DNA of 64,000 nucleotides from Aralia elata (GCA_034770075.1 JAVJAP010000103.1:806001-870000), one strand, 5' to 3'. Shown: positions 1 through 12,596, counted from the first letter of the stretch. The notes: generated by a model not told the origin, from the letters alone. Made by a program: numbers and translations.

Positions 1-883
1 ATTATTTAGTTTAATACAAGGAGTATAGTTATTCCTAGTTAGAAATTGGACCAATTTCTTTTCCGGTTGGACCAAAACACATGGGATGGGAAAGTCCGTG
101 TATGATCAGTCCAACTAGGTGCAGAGGGTGGTTTGGGAAACTAAAGCCTTAGGCCCTAGGTATTCAGTCAGACGGGAAAGGGTGATGTGCGGCAGGGGCT
201 GTACAATTCAGGCGTCGGCGTGTAGAGGGTTGGGCGTGATAGCGTGAAGCGACCGGCGGCTTGGACTGGGGAAGAAGCTCAGCGACCAGTGGTTATTCGA
301 AGTCGAGGCAGGCGGAGCGTGTAAGGGCGTGGGCGACCGAGCGATAACCACTCGGACCAAGAAGTTAAGGCACGATTGGGCGTCATAGGGGGCTATGAGG
401 GTCGTCAGCAAGCGGCCATAGGTCCACTTCACCTACCGAGTGCGAGGGTCTGCCGGCCGAACCTAGCTGGGCACGGATGGGACCCGATGCGGACAGCCGA
501 CCACCTACTCCCCTCTAACTGTTGGGTACTGTTTCAATCAATTGGGGTATTATCCAGCAAATTGGGCAAACATCGCTCTATAAATAGGAACCCCAAACTC
601 CTCTAGCCAAATTGTTCGGCTCCTTAAGTTTGATATAGTGTGCGAGCGTGAGGGCTGGGAAGGAAAGGCAAATTCGAAGGGGGAACTAGCTAGCGGATGT
701 CTGCCGGCTTCATTTCCTATTTTGGGAGAAGAAGGAGAACGACAACTCGGGCCCCTTTTCGACTCCATCCAACCTCAAGGTATATCAATGGTTCTGTGAT
801 AAACCGAGCTGCTGTGACAGTTTTTCTTTTGATTTTGTTTTGCTTTTCTTTCCCTCTTTGATGTTTTGGGGTTGTGTTGCTTC
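1..883 (+). repeat. Tek-1 LTR, left part (Tekay/Del-like)
   Basis: No protein-coding gene is seen here. The stretch has the look of the upstream half of a long LTR: a GC-richer segment, a TATA-like box at 579-586, then a leader-like run. It stops exactly where Copia-1 inserts and should continue at 10086, because the 5 bp gcttc are duplicated on both sides of Copia-1. The right half (10086-12596) ends with a terminus like those of the Tekay LTRs at 30568 and 37252, which supports the family. The true left end is not in the window or not recognisable. The small ORFs here have no family features. Confidence 0.5.
579..586 (+). promoter_or_regulatory. TATA-like box in Tek-1 LTR
   Basis: The octamer TATAAATA lies in the context CTCTATAAATAGG, a canonical plant TATA setting. 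Other LTRs in this window carry the same box. It is inferred to be the LTR promoter of Tek-1. Confidence 0.45.
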
Positions 884-2713
884 TGTTAGGTTTGTATATA
901 ACGCAAGCATGCAATCAAATTACATAAATAGGGCGAAAGCGTGATAAAACGGATTTTAAAATTTTAATACAAACCATCACCATGATCAATCTATGTGCTC
1001 AATTAACGATATAAACGAAAGAAAAAGAGAATAAGAATTATACCCTCGTAGAACAAAGCTTCCTCGGGTACAAGTTCAACTCATAGTCCTTCGTGTTCTC
1101 CTCGAATTCCACCAATTAAATTCCTTTGCTTGATCAACGTTAGCCACCCAAGTGTTTGGCCTCTAGAGGTGATCCACCGAGGAAGAATAGGTATTCAAGA
1201 AGTTGGGTATTGGCAAAACCCTAGTTTCTATCTCTATAGAAATTGCTAGTACTCTCCACAATCTAATGCAAGAGTGTGTAACCCTAATCTATGATAAGAC
1301 TCCTCTTATTTATACATGTAGGAATAACCCTTCCCTAAACTATTTAGGATTAGGGTTTCTATTATAATTAAACTCCTTTAATTAATTATGCTCCTAATCC
1401 AATTAGGAATTCATGGGAGAGTACTTCTATTAATTAATTCTCAATCCCTATTAGGAATTAAATAATAGTAATAGTAATAATAATAATAATAATAATAAGA
1501 CTCCTCTTATTAATTTATATTTAATATTTCCAAAATATTAAATAATAAATATTAAGCTATTTAATTAATTCTATCTCCATAGATTAAATTAAATACACTT
1601 AACTTATTATTACAATTATGCCATTTACTTCTTAAATAAATATTTTTCTTTTGCGGTGTGACCCTTTAGGTTCTCCATATTAAATCGGTTGTGAATAAAT
1701 CAATTAGAACAATTCTAATCTTATTTAAATAAATAAATTAAACTATTTAATTCATTTAAATAAATAATATTTATTCTACAATAAGGGTAAGCCCCCTTAG
1801 TGATCAACGACTTTCCATATAATATAGATTTCAACATTAATCACAAAAGAACCTTTCAGTGCATAGTTACCGTACAATTCAATCCTTCTACCATACAATG
1901 TCCCAATTAAATATAAGACATTGATTTACTGTCAAGTCTTATTTTTATTTAATTATATATATTTCGATTCCCAAATGCACAACTCTAAATAATGCAAATT
2001 AGAAACTCCTTTCTAATTTCATTTTTCCTTGGCCAAGGACTACTGAGTTATTATTTATCGAATCACATAGGACATTTCATCTTTTACTAGACGAGGTAGA
2101 TTCTTTGTTGATCATTCACCTATCTCCATGTACAACTAATTATACCCAATCATACCCTTTGATATACCCAAAAGGTCTTAAGGTATATGTCAAAGTATAA
2201 TTCATCATACACAAGATACTATGATGATCTCAAGTCCAAGGATCACTTATACTACTATCACTAGAGGAATTCCTATTGACAGGCGAGTAAAACTCCATTA
2301 GGTATTCCTTAGCGAGCCACGTTCAGTAAACTTATTCTCCAATAAGCACTTACATACTTGCTTTAGTGTCTCCACACAAATGATTATGAGATCAATCATC
2401 CTCTTCCTAAGAGCAAGTAACGTATGTACTAATCTATCTGGATTCACTAATCCCTTTTTTAGTAATCCAACGATTAGGAACAATTTTAGTTTGTGAGCAA
2501 TCCAGAATTTAGATCTCATTAGCATGATCACCATCATGATTCTAAAAGCATTGCTCAAAACTATGGGTTTATCACATTTAATATAACAGCACCATGTAGA
2601 TAATATAAAATGCCTTTTAAGAAAATCAATTCTTTTATTAATAAATGAATAAGATTATAAATTATATGCTAAATCATATCAAATATAATTGGCTTGTGTG
2701 CATACTACTTTCA
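884..2713 (-). repeat. Copia-1 3' LTR
   Basis: The sequence is nearly identical to 8261-10085. By eye there are about a dozen substitutions in the first 400 bp, including a different length of a TAA/TAG microsatellite near 1459-1497. A TATA-like box on the minus strand lies at 1306-1314. Two LTRs that have drifted by a few percent suggest an insertion that is not very recent. Confidence 0.93.
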
Positions 2714-2726
2714 ATCTCCCACTTGC
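2714..2726 (-). promoter_or_regulatory. Copia-1 polypurine tract
   Basis: Directly inside the 3' LTR, the minus strand reads CAAGTGGGAGAT, a purine-rich tract of the kind that primes plus-strand DNA synthesis in Copia elements. Position and composition fit. Confidence 0.75.
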
Positions 2727-2733
2727 ACTAAAG

Positions 2734-3531
2734 TCAATCGCCATGGTATCTAATACCCATCTTCTCTAAGTGACGATCAAATTGCTGTTGAGTTAAAGCT
2801 TTAGTAAATGGATCTGCAATGTTGTCTTGAGAGTCCACACGCTCCAGGGTGACATCTCCTCTTTCAATGATCTCTCTAATCAAATGAAACCCCCGCAACA
2901 CGTGTTTGGATTTCTCATGAGACCTGGGTTCCTTAGCCTGTGCAACAGCTCCATTGTTGTCACAGAATAAAGGTACAACTCCTCTAATGCTAGGAACCAC
3001 TCCAAGTTCAGTTATGAACTTCTTCATCCAAACAGCTTCCTTTGCAGCTTCACTTGCAGCTATGTACTCTGCCTCTGTTACTGAATTAGCAACTGTTTGC
3101 TGCTTGAAACTCTTCCAACTCACTGCGCCACCGTTTAAAGTAAACACGTACCCTGAGACGGATTTACTGTCATCTTGGTCCCTTTGAAAACTTGAGTCTG
3201 TATAGCCCTCTAGTTTTAATTCAGACCCACCGTAGACTAGAAATACATCCTTAGTTCTTCTTAAGTACTTTAGGATGTTTTTCACTGCCTTCCAGTGCTC
3301 TTCTCCTGGATTCGACTGATATCTGCTTGTTACACTAAGTGCATGAGCGACATCTGGTCTAGTACATATCATACCATACATGATAGATCCTATTGCGGAA
3401 GCATAAGGAATCTTACTCATACGGTCTCTCTCCTCAGGTGTCTTTGGGGCCTGTTTCTTGGAGAGATGTATTCTATGGCTCATCGGCATGAGACCTCTCT
3501 TGGAATCTTCCATGCTAAACTTCTTTAGCAT
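2734..3531 (-). pseudogene. Copia-1 pol: end of reverse transcriptase and RNase H
   Basis: A 265-residue open stretch holds the end of the RT thumb and connection region and the Copia RNase H domain. It includes the signatures VARALSVT-like (here VAHALSVTSRYQ), GYTDSSF, SVSGYVFTLNGG, SVTEAEYIAAS, FCDNNGAVAQAKEP and the ADPFTKAL end motif. It closes the polyprotein just before the polypurine tract. Its apparent Met start is only an internal Met after upstream breaks. It is part of the single original gag-pol frame. Confidence 0.88.
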
Positions 3532-4199
3532 CGAGTCAATGTACTTTCCTTGGGTCTAGCCTAGCATCCTTTTAGATCTATCTCTATAGATCTTTATCCC
3601 CAAAATATAGGATGCCTCACCCAAGTCCTTCATGGAGAAGTGTTTAGATAACCAAATTTTGATCGACTGTAGCATAGGAACATCATTCCCTATCAGTAAT
3701 ATATCATCAACATATAATACAAGAATGAAACAGCGCTCCCACTAACCTTCTTGTACACACATGGTTCATCCTCGTTTTTGATAAAATCAAACCTTTTGAT
3801 TATCTCATCAAAACGGATGTTCCACCTTCGAGAAGCTTGCTTCAACCCATAAATGGATCGTTGTAGCTTACAGACTTAGTTTATTCCAACCGTTGAAACA
3901 AAACCCTCTAGCTGTATCATATATACATTTTTCTCAAGCTCTCCATTGAGGAAGGCCGTTTTCACGTCCATTTGCCAGATCTCATAGTCATAATAAGCTG
4001 CAATTGCAAGCAAAATCCGAATGGACTTGAGCATAGCTACTGGTGAGAAGGTTTCATCATAGTCAACTCCTTGTCTTTGTTTAAAATCTTTTGCAACTAG
4101 TCGGGCCTTATAGGTCTCTACCTTGCCATCTGCTCCAGTCTTTCTCTTAAAGACCCATTTACACCCAATAGGCTTAATGCCCTCAGGTGGTGAAACCAA
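3532..4199 (-). pseudogene. Copia-1 pol: reverse transcriptase core, broken
   Basis: The 107-residue segment 3876-4199 carries the RT start (GCKWVFKRK, ARLVAKDFKQRQGVDYDETFSPVA, MDVKTAFLNGELE). It ends in an in-frame stop near 3876-3880. The rest of the RT, including the YVDD active-site region (about 3690-3720), can still be followed in the minus-strand translation. The reading frame changes by one base there, and a further stop lies near 3558. These three lesions separate the RT from the downstream RNase H. Confidence 0.85.
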
Positions 4200-4208
4200 A
4201 GTCCATAC

Positions 4209-6293
4209 TTAGTTTTCATACATGGAGTCCATCTCGGATTTCATGGCTTCTAGCCATTTCTCTGAGTCATCACTACTCATAGCCTCTTCGTAAGTCAATG
4301 GATCATCATCATCTATGATGCGTACCTCATCATCATCCTCTATGATGAATCCATACCTCTCAGGTATCTTCGGTACTTTTCCAGATTTACGAATAGGTTG
4401 TGGTACAGTAGGTTCTTCTACTTGGTCAGGTACCTGACTTTGATCCGTAGTATTTTGTGGTTCTTGAACTTCTTCTATATATATCTTACTCCCACTGACC
4501 CCTTCAAGGATAAACTCATTTTCTAAGAAGGCAGCGTGTTTCGCAACAAACACTTTTTGATCAGTAGGATGATAGAAATAATACCCTGATGTTTCTTTAG
4601 GGTATCCCACGAATCTACATTTGTCGGATCTAGTTTTTAACTTATCATGTTCAAACCTTTTGACATAAGCTGGACAACCCCAAGTCTTAACATGCTTAAG
4701 ATTTGGTTTCCTCCCTGTCCATATCTCATATGGGGTCTTTGGGACGGATTTGGTGGGTACCTTGTTAAGTAGGTATGCAGCCGATTCTAGGGTATAACCC
4801 CAGAAGGATACTGGAAAGTCGGTAAAACTCATCATGGAACGAACCATGTCCAACAATGTTCGATTTCTCCTTTCAGATACACCATTCAACTGTGGCGTTC
4901 CTGGTGGAGTCCATTGTAAGATTATACCATTTTCTTTGAGACAATTGAGAAACTCATTGGTCAAGTATTCCCCTCCTCGATCCGATCGAAGAATCTTAAT
5001 ACTCTTACTAGTTTGCTTCTTTACTTCACTTCTGAATTCTTTGAACTTTTCAAACGATTCAGATTTGTATTTCATTAAATACACATATCCAAATCTAGAA
5101 TGATCATCAGTGAAAGTAATAAAATAAGAATACCCTCCTCGTGCATTCGTTGTCATAGGTCCACATACGTCTGTGTGTACTAACACTAACAACTCTGTAA
5201 CTCTTTCTCCTTTTCCACTAAAAGGAGATTTAGTCATCTTACCCATGAGACAAGATTCATAAGTTGGATATGATTCGTAATCAGATAGCTCTAAAAGCCC
5301 ATCTTTATGCAACTTGGATAATCTTGTTTTATTGATATGACCGAGTTTACAGTGCCACATAAAGGTATAATTAACATCATCTCTTTTTCTTTTCTTAGTT
5401 TGTTCAATTTGAAGTATATTTTCATGCAAGTTAAGTATGTAAAGTCCATTCAGTAAGTTCCCAACACCATATAAAACATTTCTATTATAAATAGAACAAC
5501 TATTATTCTTTATTATAATATCAAAACCATCCATATCCAATACAGAAATTGAAATAATGTTTCTAATGAGTGTCAGAACATAATAACAATTATTTAAACT
5601 AATGAACTTGCCCGAAGGCAGTGCTAAACAATAAGTCTCTACAGCTAATGCAACAACCTTTGCTCCATTTCCCACTCGTAGGACGACTTCATCTTTGTTT
5701 AGCTTTCTACTTCTGCTTAGTCCCTGCATATTATTACATATATGAGAACTACAGCCGGTATCCAATACCCAAGTAGAATTTTGACTTTCAGAAAAATTAA
5801 TTTCAATCATAAACAAACCTAGATCGAAAGTCGAAGCTTCTCCAAGCTTCTTCTGGTCCGCAAGATACTGCTTGCAGTTCCTTTTCCAGTGTCCCGGCTT
5901 ATTGCAATGGTAGCAAATTCCTTTGCTATCTGGATCAGGTTTCTTTTTATCCTTTCTCTTCGCCTTGCCCTTAGCCTTCTTGTTTTTCTTCTTTTCAGAA
6001 GATACCTTGGGCCTCTTCCTTTTCTTGGAAGAATTATCCACTAGTAAGACTTGGTTCTTGTTGGATGAGAAGTGACCTTCAGCAGTTTTCAGCATGTTAA
6101 GTAGCTCAAGCAAGCTGACGTCCAACTTATTCATGTGAAAATTCACAACAAATTGTGAGAAGGTGTCCGGGAGTGACTGTAAGATCAAATCTTGACTTAA
6201 CTCCCCATCCATCACAAACCCAAGCTGTCCAAGTTGTTCAATCAGATTGATCATCTCAAGGACATGAGTCTCAACAGCAGTGCCCTCGGTCAT
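4209..6293 (-). pseudogene. Copia-1 gag C-terminus, protease and integrase
   Basis: This is the longest open stretch of the element (694 residues). Reading in order it shows the gag C-terminal part, a very lysine-rich segment (about residues 90-120), and a CCHC zinc knuckle (CYHCNKPGHWKRNC). The aspartic protease follows with the DTGCSSH active site in the context WVLDTGCSSHI. Next come the integrase GAG-pre region, the HHCC-like zinc segment, and the integrase core with HTDVCGP, TDDHSRFGYVYLMK and GVSERRNRTLLDMVRSMM. The integrase-RT linker is acidic. A stop codon at its 3' end (about 4206-4208) cuts it from the RT. The Met at the 5' end is internal, since gag starts at 6655 in another frame. 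Confidence 0.9.
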
Positions 6294-6655
6294 ACGAGAT
6301 CGGAAGAGCTCCTTAGATATCTGATATCTAGCAGTCCTACTTTGCTCACCATACTTTTGAGGTGCAGCAATATAGTAGGAGCATCCATAGTTTCATGCTG
6401 ACGCTGAAGCTCGTTACTCATGGATGCGAGCATGATGCATTGAGCCAGGATTGCATCATCTTGCCACTTTCTGAAAGTAGCAATCTCTTCCTCAGAGGCT
6501 GTTTCTGCAACACTTGCAGGGACTGGCGAATTTAGGACATAATAAATCTTTTCAACAGTGAGAACAATTCTCAGATTCCTTAACCAGTCCGTGTAATTCG
6601 GTCCGGTCAGTTTGTTAGCATCAAGTATGCTACGCAGTGATAGTGAGTTTGACAT
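6290..6655 (-). pseudogene. Copia-1 gag N-terminus
   Basis: This 121-residue ORF opens with the typical Copia gag start, SILDANKLTGPNYTDWLRN. It contains the capsid-like helices rich in Trp, Leu and Gln. It is the natural start of the polyprotein: a leader without coding lies upstream and LTR-adjacent sequence follows. Near 6290-6340 the frame shifts into the long ORF that ends at 4209, so gag is split in two. Confidence 0.85.
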
Positions 6656-8260
6656 TTTTTAAATTCTGCATGTGAAATAGACAACATTTTAGCATACATT
6701 CATTTAATTAATTACCAAAATAAATTAGGTCTTTATTTTAAATTGGTATCTCTCACTTTTTCATCAAACTATATTACCCTCAATATACAGTTCGACAAAT
6801 CTAATTAAAGATTTGCTAGTGAGATTAAGGATCCCATTTCAAATGTATATAGCCTTGTGTGCACAACAAACTATATATAAATAAATAGGTAGACAACTAT
6901 TGTCAATTACATCACTATGTAACTCCTTGTATTTTGCCTCTTAGATTATAATGGTCAAGTGTGTGCACATCCGAACTAAAATAATCTAAGTTAAGTCCAA
7001 CCTAGCACTTTCATATATGTGAAGAGAAAAAGACCGCCCTTGTGTGTGCACAACAAAGCAGTAATGTTCAATTCCTTAATAAGCATCAAATGTGATAAAA
7101 TAACATCTTAAATATTTAATACTCGCCATGTGTGTGCACAACAAACTCATATTAAATATTTAATGCTCTATTGCTTTACCATGCTAGAAAGCGATGTTCG
7201 ATATTCCTAATATCTTTGAACGCTTAGGACTTAATATTATTTCTTTGAGGGGTTTATTATTATTAGTCTCATCTTGTTTAGCGCGCATGCACATATATAT
7301 ATAAAATACGCGCCATATTATTTTACATGCGAAGCATGTTGGATAATATATAATATATATATATATATATATATAGTAAGCATGCACATATAGAATACTA
7401 TATTCTACCCGGATTGATTATGGACTTTTATTCTAGTTTGGTTCACTAGAGCCACCAAGTGAACCAAAAGGTCAAACCTAGGGTGCAAGAATAAAATTTA
7501 AATATAACTATTATATTTAAACCTGGGCTCCAATACAAACGGGTCTTCAAGCGCTCCTTGCTCCTTTGTCTCCTATTCTTCAAAATTAATTCTAACTATT
7601 CCTATTACATAAACTATTTACAATAAATAGAAACCTTGATCAGCAGTCAAGGGGAAGTATATAGGAGGGAGATAGAATTTACATTAAGAAAAATTAGAGA
7701 AGACGAGGTACGCAGACCCCATTTATAAAAACCCATACATTCAAGCATCCACTAAAATAAATCCAATCACACATTGGTCAATAGTCCATAATCAATCCCT
7801 ATTTATTATCATACATATCTCTATATGTATCAATAAATAACATTCATCTCATGAATAATAAAACTATTCCATATATGCGTTGATATCAATTAATGGGCAA
7901 AAGTTTTGCTAATATTTAGTTTTGAAACAAAATAAACTCTTTTATTTTAATCAAAAACCAAATCCAAATTAAACTCTTTTAATTTTAGCCATCTGAAATC
8001 CTATTCCAGATAAAATAAACATCTTTATTTTAAACTTATATCAATTAAATAAACCATTTATTTCAATTGAAGGAACAAAAAATTCGGATTCTGCTGTCCG
8101 GCGCAGCTGCGCCCAGAATGAACTGGAGCCGGTGCAGCTGCGTCGCGTCGCTGATCCAGAAAAAATTGATTCTGCCCAAAAATTTCGATCCAATCGCATA
8201 CCATACACATATGGAATCATCAAAATCGATAATTAGCACAAGATTAGGCTCAGATACAAC
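6656..8260 (-). other. Copia-1 5' leader (untranslated)
   Basis: This is the 1.6 kb between the 5' LTR and gag. I find no credible coding region. It holds a dispersed 16-18 bp repeat on the plus strand, GTGTGTGCACAACAAA or close variants, near 6855, 6957, 7040 and 7128. It also holds a TA dinucleotide run near 7345-7374. The primer-binding region is at its right end. A long leader is usual for Copia elements with large LTRs. Confidence 0.7.
8243..8260 (-). promoter_or_regulatory. Copia-1 primer-binding site (degenerate)
   Basis: Just inside the 5' LTR the minus strand reads GTTGTATCTGAGCC. This resembles the initiator-Met tRNA complement TGGTATCAGAGCC with two mismatches. Position supports the call; the mismatches make it moderate. 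Confidence 0.55.
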
Positions 8261-10085
8261 TGTTAGGTTTGTATATAATGCAAGCATGCAATCAAATTAC
8301 ATAAATAGGGCGGAAGCGTGATAAAACGGATTTTAAAATTTTAATACAAACCATCACCATGATCAATCTATGTGCTCAATTAACGATATAAACGAAAGAG
8401 AAAGACAATAAGAATTATACCCTCATAGAACAAAGCTTCCTCGGGTAAAAGTTCAACTCCTAGTCCTTCGTGTTCCCCTCGAATTCCACCAATTAAATTC
8501 CTTTGCTTGATCAACGTTAGCCACCCAAGTGTTTGTCCTCTAGAGGTGATCCACCAAGGAAGAATAGGTATTCAAGAAGTTGGGTATTGGCAAAATCCTA
8601 GTTTCTATCTCTATAGAAATTGCTAGTACTCTCCACAATCTAATGCAAGAGTGTGTAACTCTAATCTATGATAAGACTCCTCTTATTTATACATGTAGGA
8701 ATAACCCTTCCCTAAACTATTTAGGATTAGGGTTTCTATTATAATTAAACTCCTTTAATTAATTATGCTCCTAATCCAATTAGGAATTCATGGGAGAGTA
8801 CTTTTATTAATTAATTCTCAATCCCTATTAGGAATTAAATAATAGTAATCGTAATAATAATAATAATAAGACTCCTCTTATTAATTTATATTTAATATTT
8901 TCAAAATATTAAATAATAAATATTAAGCTATTTAATTAATTCTATCTCCATAGATTAAATTAAATATACTTAATTTATTATTACAATTATGCCATTTACT
9001 TCTTAAATAAATATTTTTCTTTTGCGGTGTGACCCTTTAAGTTCTTCATATTAAACCGGTTGTGAATAAATCAATTAGAACAATTCTAATCTTATTTAAA
9101 TAACTAAATTAAACTATTTAATTTATTTAAATAAATAATATTTATTCTACAATAAGAGTAAGCCCCCTTAGCGATCAACGACTTTTCAAATAATATAGAT
9201 TTCAACATTAATCACAAAAGAACCTTTCAGTGCATAGTTACCGTACAATTCAATCCTTCTACCATACAACGTCCCAATTAAATATAAGACATGGATTTAC
9301 TGTCAAGTCTTATTTTTATTTAATTATATGTATTTTGATTCCCAAATGCACAACTCTAAATAATGCAAATTAGAAACTCCTTTCTAATTTCATTCTACCT
9401 TGGCCAAGGACTGCCCAGTTATCATTTATCGAATCACATAGGACATTTCATCTTTTACTAGACGAGGTAGATTCTTTGTTGATCATTCACCTATCTCCAT
9501 GTACAACTAATTATACCCAATCATACCCTTTGATATACCCAAAAGGTCTTAAGGGACATGTCAAAGTATAACTCATCATACACAAGATACTATGATGATC
9601 TCAAGTCCAAGGATCACTTGTACTACTATCACTAGAGGAATTCCTATTGACAGGCAAGTAAAACTCCATTAGGTATTCCTTAGCGAGTCACGTTCAGTGA
9701 ACTTATTCTCCAATAAGCACCTACATACTTGCTTTAGTGTCTCCACACAAATGATTATGAGATCAATCATCCTCTTCCTAAGAGCAAGCAACGTATGTAC
9801 TAATCTATCCGGATTCACTAATCCCCTTTTTTAGTAATCCAACGATTAGGAACAATTTTAGTTTATGAGCTATCCAGAATTTAGATCTCATTAGCATGAT
9901 CACCATCATGATTCTAAAAGCATTGCTCAAAACTATGGGTTTATCACATTTAATATAACAACACCATGTAGATAATATAAAATGCTTTTTAAGAAAATCA
10001 ATTCTTTTATTAATAAATGAATAAGATTGCAAAGTATATGCTACATCATATCAAATATAATTGGCTTGTGTGCATACTACTTTCA
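8261..10085 (-). repeat. Copia-1 5' LTR
   Basis: This is the partner of 884-2713 and carries the element promoter. On the minus strand a TATA-like TATAAATAA lies at 8683-8691. The LTR is followed at once by the target-site copy gcttc (10086-10090). Confidence 0.93.
8683..8691 (-). promoter_or_regulatory. TATA-like box of Copia-1 5' LTR
   Basis: TATAAATAA on the minus strand, with the matching box at 1306-1314 in the other LTR. Its conserved place in both LTRs supports a promoter role. Confidence 0.5.
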
Positions 10086-12596
10086 GCTTCATTGATGGAA
10101 ACTCTGTGTATGGAAGAACCATAAAAGGTTCGGGCAGTGTGATTTTGTATAGTGAATAGGCCAGCGTCGAACTTTAGTATGCTCACAAGGTGTTCGATGT
10201 AATGTCTATAAGAACCAATTTGTTAAATTTTCTCTATTGTGTTGATTAGTGACTTGTTTTACTTGTGCTGGAACAGAGTGTTGATAGGGTCTAGCTTGTG
10301 GGCCTTGTGGCCGTGTGGTGCAGTTGACAGCCGAGCCTTGAGCACTCCAGTGCTGAGGGGCTAAGCGGGCAACCAGTCGCCGGTCAGGGAGAGGGCTAGT
10401 ATTATCAACCACTGTATTATTATTAAGTGTTAGTAAGAATGATAAGCCCCGAAATGCTATTTACAGGACTTGATAAAAAAAAAATTTGAATGGGAATTTA
10501 TGGTGCTATTCAAATGTTGAAATATTATTTTACGTAGTAATACTGTTATAATACGCTTGTATTATTAAAAGGGGTTTAAGTTAATAAATTAATTATTTAT
10601 TATTTAACATTAAATAATAAATAAAGTTAATAATTACTTAATTACTATTTAATTAATATTAAATAATAATTAAGTATGAGTAAAGTTAATAAATTAATTA
10701 TTTATTATTTAACATTAAATAATAAATAAAGATAATAATTACTTAATTACTATTTAATTAATATTAAATAATAATTAAGTATGAGTAAAGTTAATAAATT
10801 AATTATTTATTATTTAACATTAAATAATAAATAAAGATAATAATTACTTAATTACTATTTAATTAATATTAAATAATAATTAAGTATGAGTAAAGTTAAT
10901 AAATTAATTATTTATTATTTAACATTAAATAATAATTAAGTATGAGTAAAGTTAATAAATTAATTATTGATTTATTTAATTAAGATTAAATAAGAAATAA
11001 GGGGTAATAATTATTTAATTACCATTAAAATTGAATAGTAATTAAGTACAAAATAAAATTAAATAAATTAATAATTTACTATTAAATAATAATACACTAA
11101 TAAATTTATTATTTATTTTTATAAATAATAAATAAGGATTATTAACCCATAATTAAAGACAAGTAAGGTTAATAATTTGAATATCCAAATAATAAGTAAA
11201 TATGAGTAGCTATTATTCATTATTAAATAATAACTAAAGGCAATTAATTAATTACTATTTAGCTAATGTTGAATAGTAATTAAATGCAGATAGAGTTAAT
11301 GAAGTAATAAACAATTATAAGTAATTGTTAGGAAGTGTTTATTACTTAAGGGAAACATTGTTAGTTAATTTATTCATCAACCTAAAGATCGATTTAGTGT
11401 CGTAAAGGATTGAGGATAGTTTATTAACTTATGTGTGCTATGTGATTTGTTTATTTGCTAAATAAATAGCATAAGTGAGCGTACCGATTCATAACTACGC
11501 AATATTAATTGATATATCGACTTTATCAATATTAGGTCCTTCAAGGCCAATTAATTAAAGCTAGAATTATTTGTAGCTGAGCAGACAGGCAAGTTCCCTT
11601 TCTCCTAAAACTTTACCTTGTGAAATTTTCCTTAACCCGACTCAATCATATTCGAGCAGACTATTATTGTATTGCAAGTTATTTATTTAAGCATGAATTT
11701 TAATTCCAAGTATGCTTAAGCGGGTTAATCAAGTTGCAATTAATCCACATCGATATTATTGACACTCGCACTAGGTGCACTTAAACTCGTACAGTCTTGA
11801 ATTTGTACATTTATTAAAGTTCCATAATTCACGAACTATTTAAGATTGAGTCTGGGCCCTTGTTCGGTCAGGTAAATATATGAGAATTTATAAAAGCTAT
11901 CCGGACCAATCAATGGTATGGATTCTTAAACTGAAATGAACATCCCTTTTATTATAGGAAAGTACCCCAGGTATCTAATATAAGGTACAAATAGCAGAGT
12001 TGAATGTTATGCATATACGTAGCGTACGCGAGGCTGATCCCCTCAAGTACATATTCTGTAGCCAGTAAGCAAAGGGTCAACCAGCTATTGACTCCCTTGG
12101 AAGTTTATTGTTCAAAGTCTACTTGACTATCAATTATTCTAAAAGCAATTATTGTTCTTGTTTCCGATATTTATATTGTTGAATCCTCTCTCTATATTCC
12201 GTTCATCATGATATATCCTTTATTGTTGTATTTAAACTTGTTGAGCAAACTAGTTCCTCATCCTTACTATATCATGACATTCATTGCAGCTAAACCCGAG
12301 ACTTCAGGGAAGGGAAAGGAAAAGATGAAGTGATAGGCTTCACGTAGTTGGCTTCACTTTATGTATAGCTTAAATTGCTATTAATGTAATTTGAACCTTG
12401 ATTACTATTTAGGATATGTTTTTGTGTTATGCATTAAGGTTATTGTATCTTGGGACTAGTAACACCTTTTGAATGAACAACATATGTTTGTATATTCCGC
12501 ATTTAGTTATTGTATGTTGTTGGAGGTGAGTATTTGCATTGAAACGTGATGACCGAATCCGAGTAGTTGGAGACTCGGATTTGGGGGCGTCACAAC
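10086..12596 (+). repeat. Tek-1 LTR, right part
   Basis: This continues the LTR interrupted by Copia-1. It is clearly homologous to the LTR at 39454-42763. Both share the tandem AT-rich hairpin block, the segment near 11380-11600 (compare 41905-42120), and the stretch containing GAGGCTGATCCCCTCAAGTA (compare 42598). The 3' end, about 12555-12596, reads ...GGATTTGGGGGCGTCACA. This is the inverse of the start of the minus-strand LTRs at 30568 and 37252, so the family is Tekay/Del-like. No internal region or primer-binding site follows. It is therefore a solo or broken LTR. Confidence 0.75.
10576..11000 (+). repeat. AT-rich tandem array, 105-bp unit, inside Tek-1 LTR
   Basis: Repeat joints (TAAAGTTAATAAATTAATTA) recur at 10681, 10786 and 10891, a period of exactly 105 bp. 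A shortened 56-bp copy is followed by the joint at 10947, and the first copy starts near 10576. Each unit holds two inverted repeats. One has perfect 15-bp arms (TTATTTATTATTTAA and its complement) around CA. The other has 18-bp arms beginning ACTTAATTA with one mismatch. Confidence 0.85.

Larger units (their letters stand above)
884..10085 (-). mobile_element. Copia-1: nearly complete Ty1/Copia LTR retrotransposon
   Basis: The element is bounded by two LTRs of about 1.83 kb (884-2713 and 8261-10085) that start TG and end CA. It is flanked by an identical 5-bp duplication, gcttc, at 879-883 and 10086-10090. Coding is on the minus strand, so the right LTR is the 5' LTR. The order gag, protease, integrase, reverse transcriptase, RNase H is that of Copia. 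LTR size, the CCHC box and the gag start suggest the Angela/Tork group, but the lineage is tentative. It inserted into Tek-1. The coding region carries several frameshifts and stops (see the segment entries), so the copy is probably not autonomous although its structure is whole. Confidence 0.95.

Noticed and set aside
208..914. Small ORFs at the left edge
   Set aside because: They overlap on both strands within LTR-like sequence, have no recognised motif, and one is cut by the Copia-1 boundary.
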